From: Meghimatium bilineatum
Lineage: Eukaryota > Mollusca > Gastropoda > Stylommatophora > Philomycidae
Assembly (NCBI GenBank): GCA_034231615.1
Contig: CM067312.1
Coordinates: 5,870,747 to 5,934,746, forward strand
DNA length: 64,000 nucleotides
Direction of reading: 5' to 3'
The position numbers and the translations under genes are program-made. The notes beneath the pieces are model-generated. The model was not told where the DNA came from. It did not search any database and saw only the letters and a list, made by a program, of their open reading frames with translations. Below, one piece after another: positions 31,502 to 43,116 of this stretch (positions are counted from its first letter, which is position 1; each line of letters begins with the position of its first letter).

Positions 31502-33155
31502 TATAAATCAGTTCTCTAAGATGTTATCTATAAATCAGTTCTCTAAGATGTTATCTATAAATCAGTTCTCTAAGATGTTATCTATAAATCAGTTCTCTAA
31601 GATGTTATCTATAAATCAGTTCTCTAAGATGTTATCTATAAATCAGTTCTCTAAGATGTTATCTATAAATCAGTTCTCTAAGATGTTATCTATAAATCAG
31701 TTCTCTAAGATGTTATCTATAAATCAGTTCTCTAAGATGTTATCTATAAATCAGTTCTCTAAGATGTTATCTATAAATCAGTTCTCTAAGATGTTATCTA
31801 TAAATCAGTTCTCTAAGATGTTATCTATAAATCAGTTCTCTAAGATGTTATCTATAAATCAGTTCTCTAAGATGTTATCTATAAATCAGTTCTCTAAGAT
31901 GTTATCTATAAATCAGTTCTCTAAGATGTTATCTATAAATCAGTTCTCTAAGATGTTATCTATAAATCAGTTCTCTAAGATGTTATCTATAAATCAGTTC
32001 TCTAAGATGTTATCTATAAATCAGTTCTCTAAGATGTTATCTATAAATCAGTTCTCTAAGATGTTATCTATAAATCAGTTCTCTAAGATGTTATCTATAA
32101 ATCAGTTCTCTAAGATGTTATCTATAAATCAGTTCTCTAAGATGTTATCTATAAATCAGTTCTCTAAGATGTTATCTATAAATCAGTTCTCTAAGATGTT
32201 ATCTATAAATCAGTTCTCTAAGATGTTATCTATAAATCAGTTCTCTAAGATGTTATCTATAAATCAGTTCTCTAAGATGTTATCTATAAATCAGTTCTCT
32301 AAGATGTTATCTATAAATCAGTTCTCTAAGATGTTATCTATAAATCAGTTCTCTAAGATGTTATCTATAAATCAGTTCTCTAAGATGTTATCTATAAATC
32401 AGTTCTCTAAGATGTTATCTATAAATCAGTTCTCTAAGATGTTATCTATAAATCAGTTCTCTAAGATGTTATCTATAAATCAGTTCTCTAAGATGTTATC
32501 TATAAATCAGTTCTCTAAGATGTTATCTATAAATCAGTTCTCTAAGATGTTATCTATAAATCAGTTCTCTAAGATGTTATCTATAAATCAGTTCTCTAAG
32601 ATGTTATCTATAAATCAGTTCTCTAAGATGTTATCTATAAATCAGTTCTCTAAGATGTTATCTATAAATCAGTTCTCTAAGATGTTATCTATAAATCAGT
32701 TCTCTAAGATGTTATCTATAAATCAGTTCTCTAAGATGTTATCTATAAATCAGTTCTCTAAGATGTTATCTATAAATCAGTTCTCTAAGATGTTATCTAT
32801 AAATCAGTTCTCTAAGATGTTATCTATAAATCAGTTCTCTAAGATGTTATCTATAAATCAGTTCTCTAAGATGTTATCTATAAATCAGTTCTCTAAGATG
32901 TTATCTATAAATCAGTTCTCTAAGATGTTATCTATAAATCAGTTCTCTAAGATGTTATCTATAAATCAGTTCTCTAAGATGTTATCTATAAATCAGTTCT
33001 CTAAGATGTTATCTATAAATCAGTTCTCTAAGATGTTATCTATAAATCAGTTCTCTAAGATGTTATCTATAAATCAGTTCTCTAAGATGTTATCTATAAA
33101 TCAGTTCTCTAAGATGTTATCTATAAATCAGTTCTCTAAGATGTTATCTATAAAT
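31502..33155. repeat. 27-bp minisatellite, ~61 essentially identical copies
   Basis: The unit is atgttatctataaatcag followed by ttctctaag. I see no sequence difference between interior copies over about 1.65 kb. Because 27 is a multiple of 3, one frame stays open for 556 codons (9-residue repeat MLSINQFSK). It ends where the array stops, and there is nothing to suggest a real protein. Identity of this degree means very recent expansion or strong homogenisation. Confidence 0.98.
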
Positions 33156-33283
33156 ACGGTGCAATGTCTTCCAGTAAATGTTGCGCCATAACAACTGTGT
33201 ATTTTTCTGCGTGGAAAAATGGTCATTTCATTGTGGAAGTTTCAGAGAGGATATACGCACCACCGTGTTAAAACAGGCACACA

Positions 33284-33525
33284 CTGAGCTGTCACACTGA
33301 GCTGTCACACTGAGCTGTCACACTGAGCTGTCACACTGAGCTGTCACACTGAGCTGTCACACTGAGACAATAAAACATGCTGCCCCACTGAGCTGTCACA
33401 CTGAGACAATAAAACATGCTGCCCCACTGAGCTGTCACACTGAGACAATAAAACATGCTGCCCCACTGAACTGTCACACTGAGACAATAAAACTTGCTGC
33501 CCCACTGAACTGTCACACTGAGACA
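33284..33525. repeat. Compound 13-bp and ~39-bp minisatellite
   Basis: Six copies of the 13-mer actgagctgtcac are followed by about four 39-bp units in which the 13-mer is joined to acaataaaacatgctgcccc. The 39-mer is built from the 13-mer plus new sequence. Confidence 0.95.
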
Positions 33526-33941
33526 TTAGGTATGAGTTTTAAGTTAAATATCAAAAATTGTCTAGTAGAAGCTTGGGATATTCGAACACAACACGCCTGC
33601 GGTATATACTACAGGAACATACCCATGAACTCGACAGATATTACTGGGACAATCGTGAAACTTCCATGGTACGAGCACATAATGAGACATGCCTTGATGA
33701 CAAAAGATTTTCTTGAAGATACAGTGGAGTGTGTAAGAAAAGGAGGTGGAAGAAGAAAACAAAGAATGGGCAGTGTGTGAGGATGGCAAACTTATCAGGA
33801 GGATGGAGGATAGATGTGTGAAGATGGTACTGTACCAAATGTCTCATTGTGACTCCCCTACAACCTCGACGGGTTATCGGTTTATTATTATTACTATAAA
33901 TACAATCCCTAACATTTGTCTACAAATCAGATAAAACCAGT

Positions 33942-33947
<6 letters not shown>
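33526..33947. other. Unassigned
   Basis: Overlapping open frames on both strands (for example plus 33532-33780). No family recognised. Confidence 0.4.
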
Positions 33948-33972
<25 letters not shown>

Positions 33973-33990
33973 AAGAAAGAGAGGGAGGAG
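33948..33990. repeat. (GA)n microsatellite
   Basis: About 14 GA units with AAAG interruptions. Confidence 0.93.
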
Positions 33991-34151
33991 GTTTGGATTG
34001 TACAAACCTTAGAAAATCAGAACATACATTTCGGTACTAGGAACTGAGCCATAAGGTTATTCAACCCCCTCCCCCCCAATCCCCACCCCACTGTGTTACA
34101 ACCACCGAACTATTTTCTGCGAAAACGGTTATCAAAATCTACTGAAAAAAA

Positions 34152-35102
34152 GAGGGAGTTTCAATGAAAGAGAGGGAGTTTCAATGAAAGAGAGGGAGTT
34201 TCAATGAGAGGGAGTTTCAATGAAAGAGAGGGAGTTTCAATGAGAGGGAGTTTCAATGAGAGGGAGTTTCAATGAGAGGGAGTTTCAATGAGAGGGAGTT
34301 TCAATGAGAGGGAGTTTCAATGAGAGGGAGTTTCAATGAAAGAGAGGGAGTTTCAATGAGAGAGAGGGAGTTTCAATGAGAGGGAGTTTCAATGAAAGAG
34401 AGGGAGTTTCAATGAGAGGGAGTTTCAATGAAAGAGAGGGAGTTTCAATGAGAGGGAGTTTCAATGAAAGAGAGGGAGATTCAATGAGAGGGAGTTTCAA
34501 TGAAAGAGAGGGAGTTTCAATGAGAGGGAGTTTCAATGAAAGAGAGGGAGTTTCAATGAAAGAGAGGGAGTTTCAATGAAAGAGAGGGAGTTTCAATGAA
34601 AGAGAGGGAGTTTCAATGAAAGAGAGGGAGTTTCAATGAAAGAGAGGGAGTTTCAATGAAAGAGAGGGAGTTTCAATGAGAGGGAGTTTCAATGAAAGAG
34701 AGGGAGTTTCAGTGAGAGGGAGTTTCAATGAAAGAGAGGGAGTGTCAATGAGAGGGAGTATCAATGTAAGAGAGGGAGTTTCAATGAGAGGGAGTTTCAA
34801 TGAAAGAGAGGGAGTTTCAGTGAGAGGGAGTTTCAATGAAAGAGAGGGAGTGTCAATGAAAAATATGGAATTTCAGCGAAAGAGAGGGAGTTTCAATGAG
34901 AGGGAGTTTCAATGAAAGAGAGGGAGTTTCAATGAGAGGGAGTTTCAATAAAAGAGAGGGAGTTTCAATGAGAGGGCGTTTCAATGAAAGAGAGGGAGTT
35001 TCAATGAGAGGGAGTTTCAATGAAAGAGAGGGAGTTTCAATGAGAGGGAGTTTCAATGAAAGAGAGGGAGTTTTAATGAAAGAGAGGGAGTTTCAATGAA
35101 AA
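34152..35102. repeat. Compound 17/21-bp minisatellite (gagggagtttcaatga)
   Basis: About 50 units. The 17-mer gagggagtttcaatgag and the 21-mer gagggagtttcaatga plus aagag alternate. Pairs of 17+21 form a 38-bp higher-order unit in the middle, and runs of one type occur at the ends. Confidence 0.97.
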
Positions 35103-35870
35103 AATGCGAATGATCCTTATTTAGGTAAACATCCTACCTACCATTACTGAACACGCTATTACGACACTGAATCAGGTCATTATGACATTTCTCCATAAAT
35201 ATCTCCGAATTGTCTATAAATCATGTCATTGTGACATTTCTCTATTTATAAGATCTCAGACATTTCTCTAAATCCGTCTTCAGTAATCAAATGTCCTTTT
35301 GATTCTCTATAAATCAACTCTCTCTAATATGGGTAATATAAATCTCTATATGGGATATTGTTAAAATTTTGTGATGATTAGAAATGACAAAATGTCTAGA
35401 AATACGGCGCAATACTACAATTCATTATACAAACACGATCCAGCTGTTAACTCTCTCCAGTAGGGTGCTATCATAGACACTCATCAATTTGATTATTTTA
35501 CTGGCCCGGCAAAGTGCAGTCGACTACATCAAAACGAGACCAGGTCACCAAATTACTCGCTTCTGTTGATACGCCGAGATATGAAGAGATCGATTATTTC
35601 GACGCTAAAACAGGGTCGCAAATTGGTGGTCTAACGTAATGGAAGGGTTAAAGATGAATAACAGTCTAGAGTTTCAATCGACATATTCGGACATTTGGCA
35701 ATTTTATTGAAAGAGATGGCAAAACGCTCGATGAAACGTCTTGGAAAACTCTGGGCATCATTAGTATTTTTCGTGTCTTCTTTCTTTCAGGACTTCATGC
35801 TGGTGATATGGGATTGAAATATTTATCAAGTTCTATGATTTCTGAAACTTAATGGTGGATTCCTTCCTGA
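35103..35870. other. Unassigned; includes single-copy relative of the 27-mer array flanks
   Basis: 35215-35420 contains catgtcattgtgacatttct, ctctataaatcaactctct and aaatacggcgcaata. These match sequence flanking and inside the arrays at 31288-33160. No gene recognised. Confidence 0.55.
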
Positions 35871-35967
35871 ACATGTCTCGGCGTCTGCTTTGGTAAAGCG
35901 GCCTTTATTTCCACGGCCAATAGATAGCATCCCTGCACTCCTTCTCAGGAAACCATGCAGTAATTAA
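35871..35967 (+). mobile_element. SINE family B, 3' portion
   Basis: cggcgtctgctttggtaaag, cggcctttatttccacggcc, ctgcactccttctcagg, aaaccatgcagtaattaa. Aligns with 24150-24365 (minus) and 23055-23145. Confidence 0.75.
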
Positions 35968-36049
35968 AGAATGGTGGATTAGAATACTTAATTCAATCTT
36001 AGATTTTGGTAATAAAAGATTGGAACATTTACTTTTATCCAAGATTTTC

Positions 36050-36450
36050 GTTCCATGTTGTTGTTCTCCCTTCACAAGTGATGGTGACGATCTGTTACAT
36101 CCACTTTTGAAATTTATTGGAGCATCTTTGTTGTTGACTAATAACCCATATTCTGACCTTAATGTCCTCGAACAATTCAGTTATGAGATACCACTTAAGA
36201 TAGTTTTTAGCCTTCTCGTGACTTTCTAGATACTCTCCACTGTTGAACTGTTGTATTTCTCCTATTTTCACAAGATAATGTGCATTTATTTTTACTGTAG
36301 AGCTCAATATATCTTTATTTTGTGCAAGTTCTTCCAATGTATCCAAGATTGTCTATTTCAAATGCTTTCAGTGAGGTCTTTACCGAGTCCTTGTAGCGTT
36401 TCTTTTGCCACCTTGAGAACGTGTTTTGTTGATGAGACCTTCGAAAAATT
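36050..36450 (-). pseudogene. LINE family A, C-terminal fragment (decayed)
   Basis: Plus-strand text tttcaaatgctttcagtgag, tctatttcaaa, tcacaagtgatg and ccacttttgaaa aligns with 2340-2700. The minus strand retains DTLEELAQNKDILSSTVKI, where relatives have the xxLAQDRxxWRSxI block. Many frameshifts; the C-terminal zinc knuckle is not recognisable. Confidence 0.75.
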
Positions 36451-36536
36451 CATTAGCAAAAGGATGATGGAGATTCGTTGCTGCAAAACTATTATCTCTG
36501 ATAACGCACATCTGTCTCTTTGGGAACATAATACTA

Positions 36537-36890
36537 GATTGGAATACTTACTTTTGTCCAAGATGTAGGATAGAAAACATGATTGGAATACTTACTTTTA
36601 TCCAAGATGTAGGATAGAAAACATGATTGGAATACTTACTTTTATCCAAGATGTAGGATAGAAAACATGATTGGAATACTTACTTTTATCCAAGATGTAG
36701 GATAGAAAACATGATTGAAATACTTCTCATCCAAGAATTCTGGCAGAAACTAGAGGGTTGGAAGATGTCTGAATTTTATCCTGAATTCTGGTAGAAACTA
36801 GAGGGTTGGAATACTAAATTTTATCCAGAATTCTGGTAAGAACTAGAGGTTTGGAACACTGATATTATCCAGAATTCTGGTAGGAACTGG
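36537..36890. repeat. 44-bp tandem repeat grading into ~46-bp repeat
   Basis: Four copies of gattggaatacttactttta / tccaagatgtaggatag, then three diverged units around atccagaattctggtagaaa and ctagagggttggaa. Confidence 0.9.
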
Positions 36891-36949
36891 ATGATTGAAA
36901 TACTAACTTGCATCCAGGAATTCTGGGTACATAAAAAATAATTAGAATC

Positions 36950-37265
36950 CTTCGTCAAGGATTTAATGCACGTAATTTCATACATTTGAATGCTCTCGTC
37001 CAGGATTTCATGTAGAACACTGTCTTCCTTTTTAGCGATTGCGAGGGAGCTTCCCCATCGAGCTTTGATTCCAGTGTTGTTTCCTCTGACCAATATGTCT
37101 GCCTCAGCGTTGCACACTCAGAACAATATTGAAGTATATGTTTGGTAGTACTGCCTGCCCACATGTACACATGACCGTGTTGCCAATCTTGAATTTTGTG
37201 TACATGTGACTGAAGAGTCGGCTGTGTCCAGACACACGTCTTGATTCTAATTCACAATACATCTT
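36950..37265 (-). pseudogene. LINE type H, C-terminal fragment
   Basis: The minus strand carries KFKIGNTVMCTCGQ in one frame, then, after a frameshift, TTKHILQYCSECATLRQTYW, LESKLDGEAPSQSLKRKTVF and a stop after about 25 more residues. The CxCG...HILQxC...LR...W pattern is the C-terminal cysteine-rich module of Jockey/I-like LINE polyproteins. Nothing 5' of it remains. Confidence 0.75.
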
Positions 37266-37880
37266 CTTCTTCTTTCCTTCCTCTTTTACCCTTTACGGAT
37301 GTCGAGGGAGATACAATGTTCTTGTTCTCGCTTTTCTGGCAGCTTCACAATACCTCAATCTACTAAAGATTCCAATTCACATTTTTATTGAATCTTGTAT
37401 AAATCCTCATACTCATTTTTATGAATCATTACTATTTTACTTTTGTAACAGTCCTGTCTACTTTTCACTGACTCATTGTGCCATCATGAGCACTAATTTT
37501 ATTGTTTATATTTACTCCGCTCGGCTGTACATAAGGTGAACAATAGAAACAAATTGAAAGACTCTAGTCTCCTGTGTCAGTTAGTCAGACATAAATAGTT
37601 GTTTTTTATTATGATGAATTCGGATGTTGATAGGTTGTCCCTGTAGGGAAACCACATAATACGCAATTATTTCACAGCATTAATGTAGAATACACAATAA
37701 CTTGCATCTTGGCAGGCAAATTGTTATGGCTACTACGCCTTGGAATACAATAAAGAAGACAGACATTCAGACAGACAAAAATAGACGGATATACTCAAAT
37801 GTTTAGATTGACATTCAGATGACAGAAATATTGGCATATTAAATCTAGGAATAGATAGACATTTAGATTGACATGTTCAA
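37266..37880. other. Unassigned
   Basis: A short cttcttcttc run at 37263-37273. Otherwise AT-rich DNA without recognised features. Confidence 0.5.
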
Positions 37881-37883
37881 ATT

Positions 37884-37962
37884 AGGACCAGTCTCTGTTG
37901 CAATTCTGTACAAGTTTGCATGTGTACACTGTTGCAATTCTGTACAAGTTTGCATGTGTACA
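37884..37962. repeat. 34-bp tandem duplication
   Basis: Two adjacent copies of gttgcaattctgtacaagtt plus tgcatgtgtaca. Confidence 0.9.
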
Positions 37963-37974
37963 TTGATGTGTATC

Positions 37975-38130
37975 TGCGTATTTTAGTGGTAAAGCCATTT
38001 GTCTTGTGTTCAAGAGATCGAGTAGCCGATATCGCACCGCAACGTCTTGTTCACAAGTGCATTTTCTCTCTCTCTCGAGGTTTCTGGAGATCATCGATTG
38101 ACATTGCAGATTTGCGTGCTATAATGTTTC
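37975..38130 (+). mobile_element. SINE family V copy
   Basis: ttagtggtaaagccatttgt (A-box-like), caagagatcgagtagccg (weak B box), gcaacgtcttgttcacaagt, gcattttctc, and a body. It aligns with the minus-strand copy at 9955-10115. Confidence 0.65.
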
Positions 38131-38925
38131 ATTATCGTTATTTGGCGTGCTGCACTGTCAAGACGGACGGAGTTCACATAGGAAAACCCGGGTACAAAAA
38201 CAGTAAATTATGTATATTTTTTGAACCATTTTGCACAGCATTACTTTGACACGAAGAGTTTTAGCAGCAGAGCACACATACAGTAGAACTGGCGAGGATT
38301 ATATCAGGTGTAACATCGCCTTTTTCTGGTAATGTTTCTCTATGTTTGTGCAAACCATAGAAATGTATAGAAATATTCCAGGAATTATTTCGCAACTTTC
38401 GCACCACTAATAGTCAAAGTTGCACAAATTCGCACCGTAACTGCTCAAAGTTACACCAATTCTCACAGTAACTACTCAAAGTTGCACGAATTCGCTCCGC
38501 AACTATTCAAAGTATTCATTAATTTTGACTATTTCGGATTACACAGAAAGTTTACAAATTGTAGCCAATATTCTCCCTAATTGGTAGAATTAAATAACAG
38601 CTGACAACAAAGGAAGAGAAAAGGCAAATGAAAGAAAGAAAAAAAGGACCCTATATATACGTATATTTGAGAGTGTGGCCCTGAAGAACTACGACGCACT
38701 TCACAAACTACCACAGTAACATGTTCATTAGGTTAAATTTGAGGTATGCGGCTGATCATCTGTGCCATTCAAAATGCAATGGCATCTTACATGCTTAGAC
38801 AGATAACAATACAGAAAGACATATAAATAATAGACATATAGGGTGACAGACATTTAGATAGAAAAATTTACTACAAATAAATTACTTGAAGGAAACTATG
38901 TCTAAATATCTTGGATACCAAAAAG
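38131..38925. other. Unassigned with one degenerate repeat
   Basis: 38385-38515 holds about four copies of a ~36-bp unit around ctcaaagttgcacaaattcg. The rest is unassigned. Confidence 0.6.
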
Positions 38926-39150
38926 TAACATTACTAAAAAGCCGCTAAAATTCTAAACATAGTGGTTGTCAGGACGTAAAACTACTAAAAAACCGCTAAA
39001 ATTCTAAACATAGTGGTTGTCAGGACGTAAAACTACTAAAAAACCGCTAAAATTCTAAACATAGTGGTTGTCAGGACGTAAAACTACTAAAAAGCCGCTA
39101 ACATTCTAAACATAGTGGTTGTCAGGACGTAAAACTACCAAACAGCCGCT
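38926..39150. repeat. 51-bp minisatellite, ~4.5 copies
   Basis: Units contain aaaccgctaaaattctaaac and atagtggttgtcaggacgt. The edge copies are more diverged than the inner ones. Confidence 0.96.
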
Positions 39151-40074
39151 AACATTTCACACATATTATCTTTTATTTTAGTAGGTTCACTTCATCAAGT
39201 GGCTGTATGACCCACTATAGTGCGATCATCAGTAGTTAAACACCAATGTTGCCTATTATATTCTCCGTAATTACTGAGTGTATGTGCTTCATATTTTGCA
39301 TGAGTGTATTATTTCATAACTACGTTAAAGATTTATGATGAATTATTATCTAGACTGAACGGATTTATCGCAGCAATCACTACAAATGTCATTTTTATGA
39401 TAGCAATGCTTTTAATTTATGTAGGAAAAAATGTTCCAGTAATTATTGGTATAGGCGTATCGTTCATTTGTTGTAGCATGGGTAAAAATGAAGTATTTGG
39501 AGTGTAATATTTTCTTTCGTTGTATTGAGATTATATGCAACGAGATATAAAGTTAACAGTTAAACGTTTATGAAATTGTAGTATTCTTGTGAATTTAAAA
39601 TAAAGGTAAACATACATTGTACTTACCATAGTCATCATCGTCTTCGTGCTTATATGAACATTGTAATTACTAATTATGGCATTCTAGAATCTTCAAATAA
39701 AATATTTTCTGAGTTCATGTAACAATGTGGGGAAATTAAAAAAAAGCACAGCCTGATATTATCAGTCCAGACCTTATGTTGGTAACCTCTTTTCCTTACA
39801 CAGTGTACTTTGCAAGATTGTTTTAGAGAGAAATGCATTTCTCATCAAATGGCTAAATCACAAAAATTTACTACGTTTAACGATGATCAACATGTTCTTG
39901 TTGTCCATCAAGGGTATATAATATATATCTCACATGTCTTTACATTGATAGATGTGTTACTTCGGCTTTGTTGTTTTCATTTTTGTTCAATATTATCTTG
40001 ATGTTATCTAAATTCTTCTGCTTCTCGGTCTTCTCATGGCCTTCTTTCTATTTCTTCTTATTTCTCTATTCATA
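39151..40074. other. Unassigned AT-rich DNA
   Basis: A 67-residue hydrophobic open frame (39304-39507, plus) has no recognised family. May contain the 3' flank of the transposon at 40075. Confidence 0.5.
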
Positions 40075-40735
40075 GTCCGATGAATCATAAAGAACGACAA
40101 TTGTAGTTAGTTGATTTAAGCGTAACCCATCTTTCTGCCAATATTATTTTTCCATTTTCAATATATGGTCTTCACATTTTATCCAGAATTCTTAGTCAAT
40201 AGCGGATAGCGTAGTATATGCAATTTCTGAACATCATTAAGTTGAAGGTTTATTTTCCTTTGCCACTTCTCCCTGAATTTAAGCCTAAACAAATTATATT
40301 GGATTTAAATGTGAATGGTACGGTGGTAATCTTATACATCTATGTCCATGCTCGCCTATAATTTTATCGATGTGGAAAGTCGTGGCTCTGTGTGCATTCT
40401 TTACCAACAACAATAACTCCATTTCAAGTGCATTTCAGGAAACGGAATATTTTCTTTTCTAAGCCATATTTTTCATCTCCTCTTTAGTAGATGAGGATTT
40501 AGGGATCTTGATTTATCTCTTCCTTAGTAAATGAAGATGTAGAGATCATATCTTCACATGCAACAACATTGTGGTAGAAATTGTTGTCCATAACCATACA
40601 GGAGGGTCTATGTAATAATGGAACTATCGTTTTCTCTAGCCATTCTCTAAAAGTATGACCATTTATACCAATTTTGATTACTGGTAGATTTAGAAATGAA
40701 AATGACACCGCACTACAAACAAGTGGAATATATGA
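40075..40735 (-). pseudogene. Decayed DDE transposase (Tc1/mariner or IS630-like)
   Basis: A cut-and-paste transposase relic on the minus strand. In order: GHTFREWLEKTIVPLLHRP, then CMVMDNNFYHNVV, which holds the second catalytic Asp in the usual VMDNxxYH context. Next come TKEEI, HIDKIIGEHGHRCIRLPPYH and LNPI. A TAA stop (40294-40296) lies where the family has the catalytic Glu of NPIE. Then GEVAKENK and a C-terminal KCEDHILKMEK...YWQKDG. The N-terminal DNA-binding part and first Asp are not visible. Several stops lie after KNMA, after NPI and in the last third. A short duplication near TKEEI (40485-40545) has added residues. Terminal inverted repeats were not found. Confidence 0.8.
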
Positions 40736-41228
40736 TACACCTTTGAGTAATCTGCAATTTAGCTTTTAAGATATAACTATGAAATCTCTAAATTAAACCC
40801 TTACTGAATTTCGCACTCTTGAAAAATGTAATTCCGTTTGAAGATTGTCGATTTGGTGCGCACGAAAGGCATTTCACAGCAATATAATTCATTCATTGAT
40901 GACGTCTTCTTATTTTATCGCTCTTGTATAATTGACCAATATATTTTTATATTACCTAACAGCCAATGAGCAGTTGGAGGGATAGAAAAGAGCTAATAAA
41001 TAAATAAGCACTTCCCTTCATTGACAGAATATATGGTAATTTCTATCGTAAACCCGTCTACTTATATGGCTATCAACGAACAAGAATTGTTATCTTATAA
41101 CAACATTCGCAGCGACTGCTGCGATAAATCCGTTGAGTCTATATAATAATTAATCATATATCTTTAACGTAGTTATGAAATAAAACATTCGCTGCAAAAT
41201 ATTAACCCTATACGCCCAGTAGTTGCGG
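40736..41228. other. Unassigned AT-rich DNA
   Basis: No recognised feature. Confidence 0.5.
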
Positions 41229-42172
41229 AGATAAGAAACAATAACATTGTTCAACCATTGATGAACGTACTATAGCTATAGGATAAGAAACAATAACATT
41301 GTTCAACCATTGATGAACGTACTATAGCTATAGGATAAGAAACAATAACATTGTTCAACCATTGATGAACGTACTATAGCTATAGGATAAGAAACAATAA
41401 CATTGTTCAACCATTGATGAACGTACTATAGCTATAGGATAAGAAACAATAACATTGTTCAACCATTGATGAACGTACTATAGCTATAGGATAAGAAACA
41501 ATAACATTGTTCAACCATTGATGAACGTACTATAGCTATAGGATAAGAAACAATAACATTGTTCAACCATTGATGAACGTACTATAGCTATAGGATAAGA
41601 AACAATAACATTGTTCAACCATTGATGAACGTACTATAGCTATAGGATAAGAAACAATAACATTGTTCAACCATTGATGAACGTACTATAGCTATAGGAT
41701 AAGAAACAATAACATTGTTCAACCATTGATGAACGTACTATAGCTATAGGATAAGAAACAATAACATTGTTCAACCATTGATGAACGTACTATAGCTATA
41801 GGATAAGAAACAATAACATTGTTCAACCATTGATGAACGTACTATAGCTATAGGATAAGAAACAATAACATTGTTCAACCATTGATGAACGTACTATAGC
41901 TATAGGATAAGAAACAATAACATTGTTCAACCATTGATGAACGTACTATAGCTATAGGATAAGAAACAATAACATTGTTCAACCATTGATGAACGTACTA
42001 TAGCTATAGGATAAGAAACAATAACATTGTTCAACCATTGATGAACGTACTATAGCTATAGGATAAGAAACAATAACATTGTTCAACCATTGATGAACGT
42101 ACTATAGCTATAGGATAAGAAACAATAACATTGTTCAACCATTGATGAACGTACTATAGCTATAGGATAAGC
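41229..42172. repeat. 52-bp minisatellite, ~18 identical copies
   Basis: The unit contains gataagaaacaataacattg, ttcaaccattgatgaa and cgtactatagctatag. I see no differences between interior copies. Each unit holds three dyads: acaat/attgt, tcaa/ttga, and the perfect 12-bp palindrome ctatagctatag. It is not a multiple of three, so no open frame. Confidence 0.98.
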
Positions 42173-43084
42173 TCACGCGTGTCTAGTCCGTCACTGGTTA
42201 TTCATTATTTTCACAATTTTTGAAACTATTAATCAAAACTGGAAGCAGCGTCTAGTTAAAATTACAACTTAATTCAAAAGAAACATGAAATGAAAGAATG
42301 TTCAGAAAGAGATATTCAAGAATATTTATTCAAGATGCTTCACGTTCTCGCGAAACTAACTAGAGAATTATAAATGACACATTTGGTGAGATCCGTTACT
42401 TAAGTGCAGCAAAATCAAGTAATTTATCCTAACGGCATATGATATTTCCAGTTGGGAGACTGGTTTAGTTAATTAATTTGTTTATGATTTCGGCGGACAA
42501 ATTGAGTTAATTTGTTAATGTTTCCAGCTGAAAGCCTGATTGAATTAATTTGTTAGTTTCCAGCCGGGTTACTTATTGAATTCGATTATTTGTAATCGGT
42601 ATACTATATATATATATATATACATACCATCTCGCAACAATAACTAGTTTAAATGTTGGATTATTTATACCATCTGATATCAATTACTCAACCGATCCAT
42701 CGCCATCGACTGTTTATACAAGGCTGTCTCAAAGTGAAGGAAAATGCCTCCTTTCTTGGAGGCAGTGAGAGACTGGGAAAGGGGGATAATGAAGGGTCAA
42801 GAGGAGATTCAGAATCTCGGAAGCGTTACAGGGTCAAGGTGGCGAAAGAACTGTCTTCTTATGGTACGTGTCGTGTGACGTTGCTTAGAATGTCGTTCCA
42901 CAGTCTTCTAGTCACTGTAAAATCAGTATAGCATTCAACAGGAGAAATGTTCTAATTATAGTGGTATGTTTGTCTGTTTGACTGTTTGTTTGTTTGACTG
43001 TTTGTCTGTTTGACTGTTTAGCGACTGTTTGACATACCACTGTTAGCGATTGCCTAAACACTGTGGTCGATACACAAAGAAGAT
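42173..43084. other. Unassigned; short (GTTTGACT)-like repeats near the end
   Basis: 42602-42624 is a short (TA)n. 42966-43032 has imperfect repeats of gtttgtctgtttgact. An 92-residue open frame (42653-42931) has no recognised family. The last ~60 bases may belong to the LINE that follows. Confidence 0.55.
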
Positions 43085-43116
43085 TACAAAATCTCTACTA
43101 GTGGGAACGTGGAATG

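Noticed and set aside
31521..33191. 556-residue open frame
   Set aside because: It is the 27-mer array read in one frame. Nine-residue repeats have no family, and the frame exists only because 27 is divisible by three.
39304..39507. Small hydrophobic membrane-protein-like frame
   Set aside because: AT-rich chance frame; no supporting similarity, neighbours or start context.
41229..42172. CRISPR array, because of regular identical repeats
   Set aside because: Units are contiguous with no variable spacers, no cas genes are present, and the context is an animal genome with LINEs and SINEs. The same applies to the other arrays.
42653..42931. 92-residue frame before the family A endonuclease as its ORF1
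   Set aside because: No zinc-knuckle, coiled coil or RRM features, and it is separated from the endonuclease by repeats and stops.
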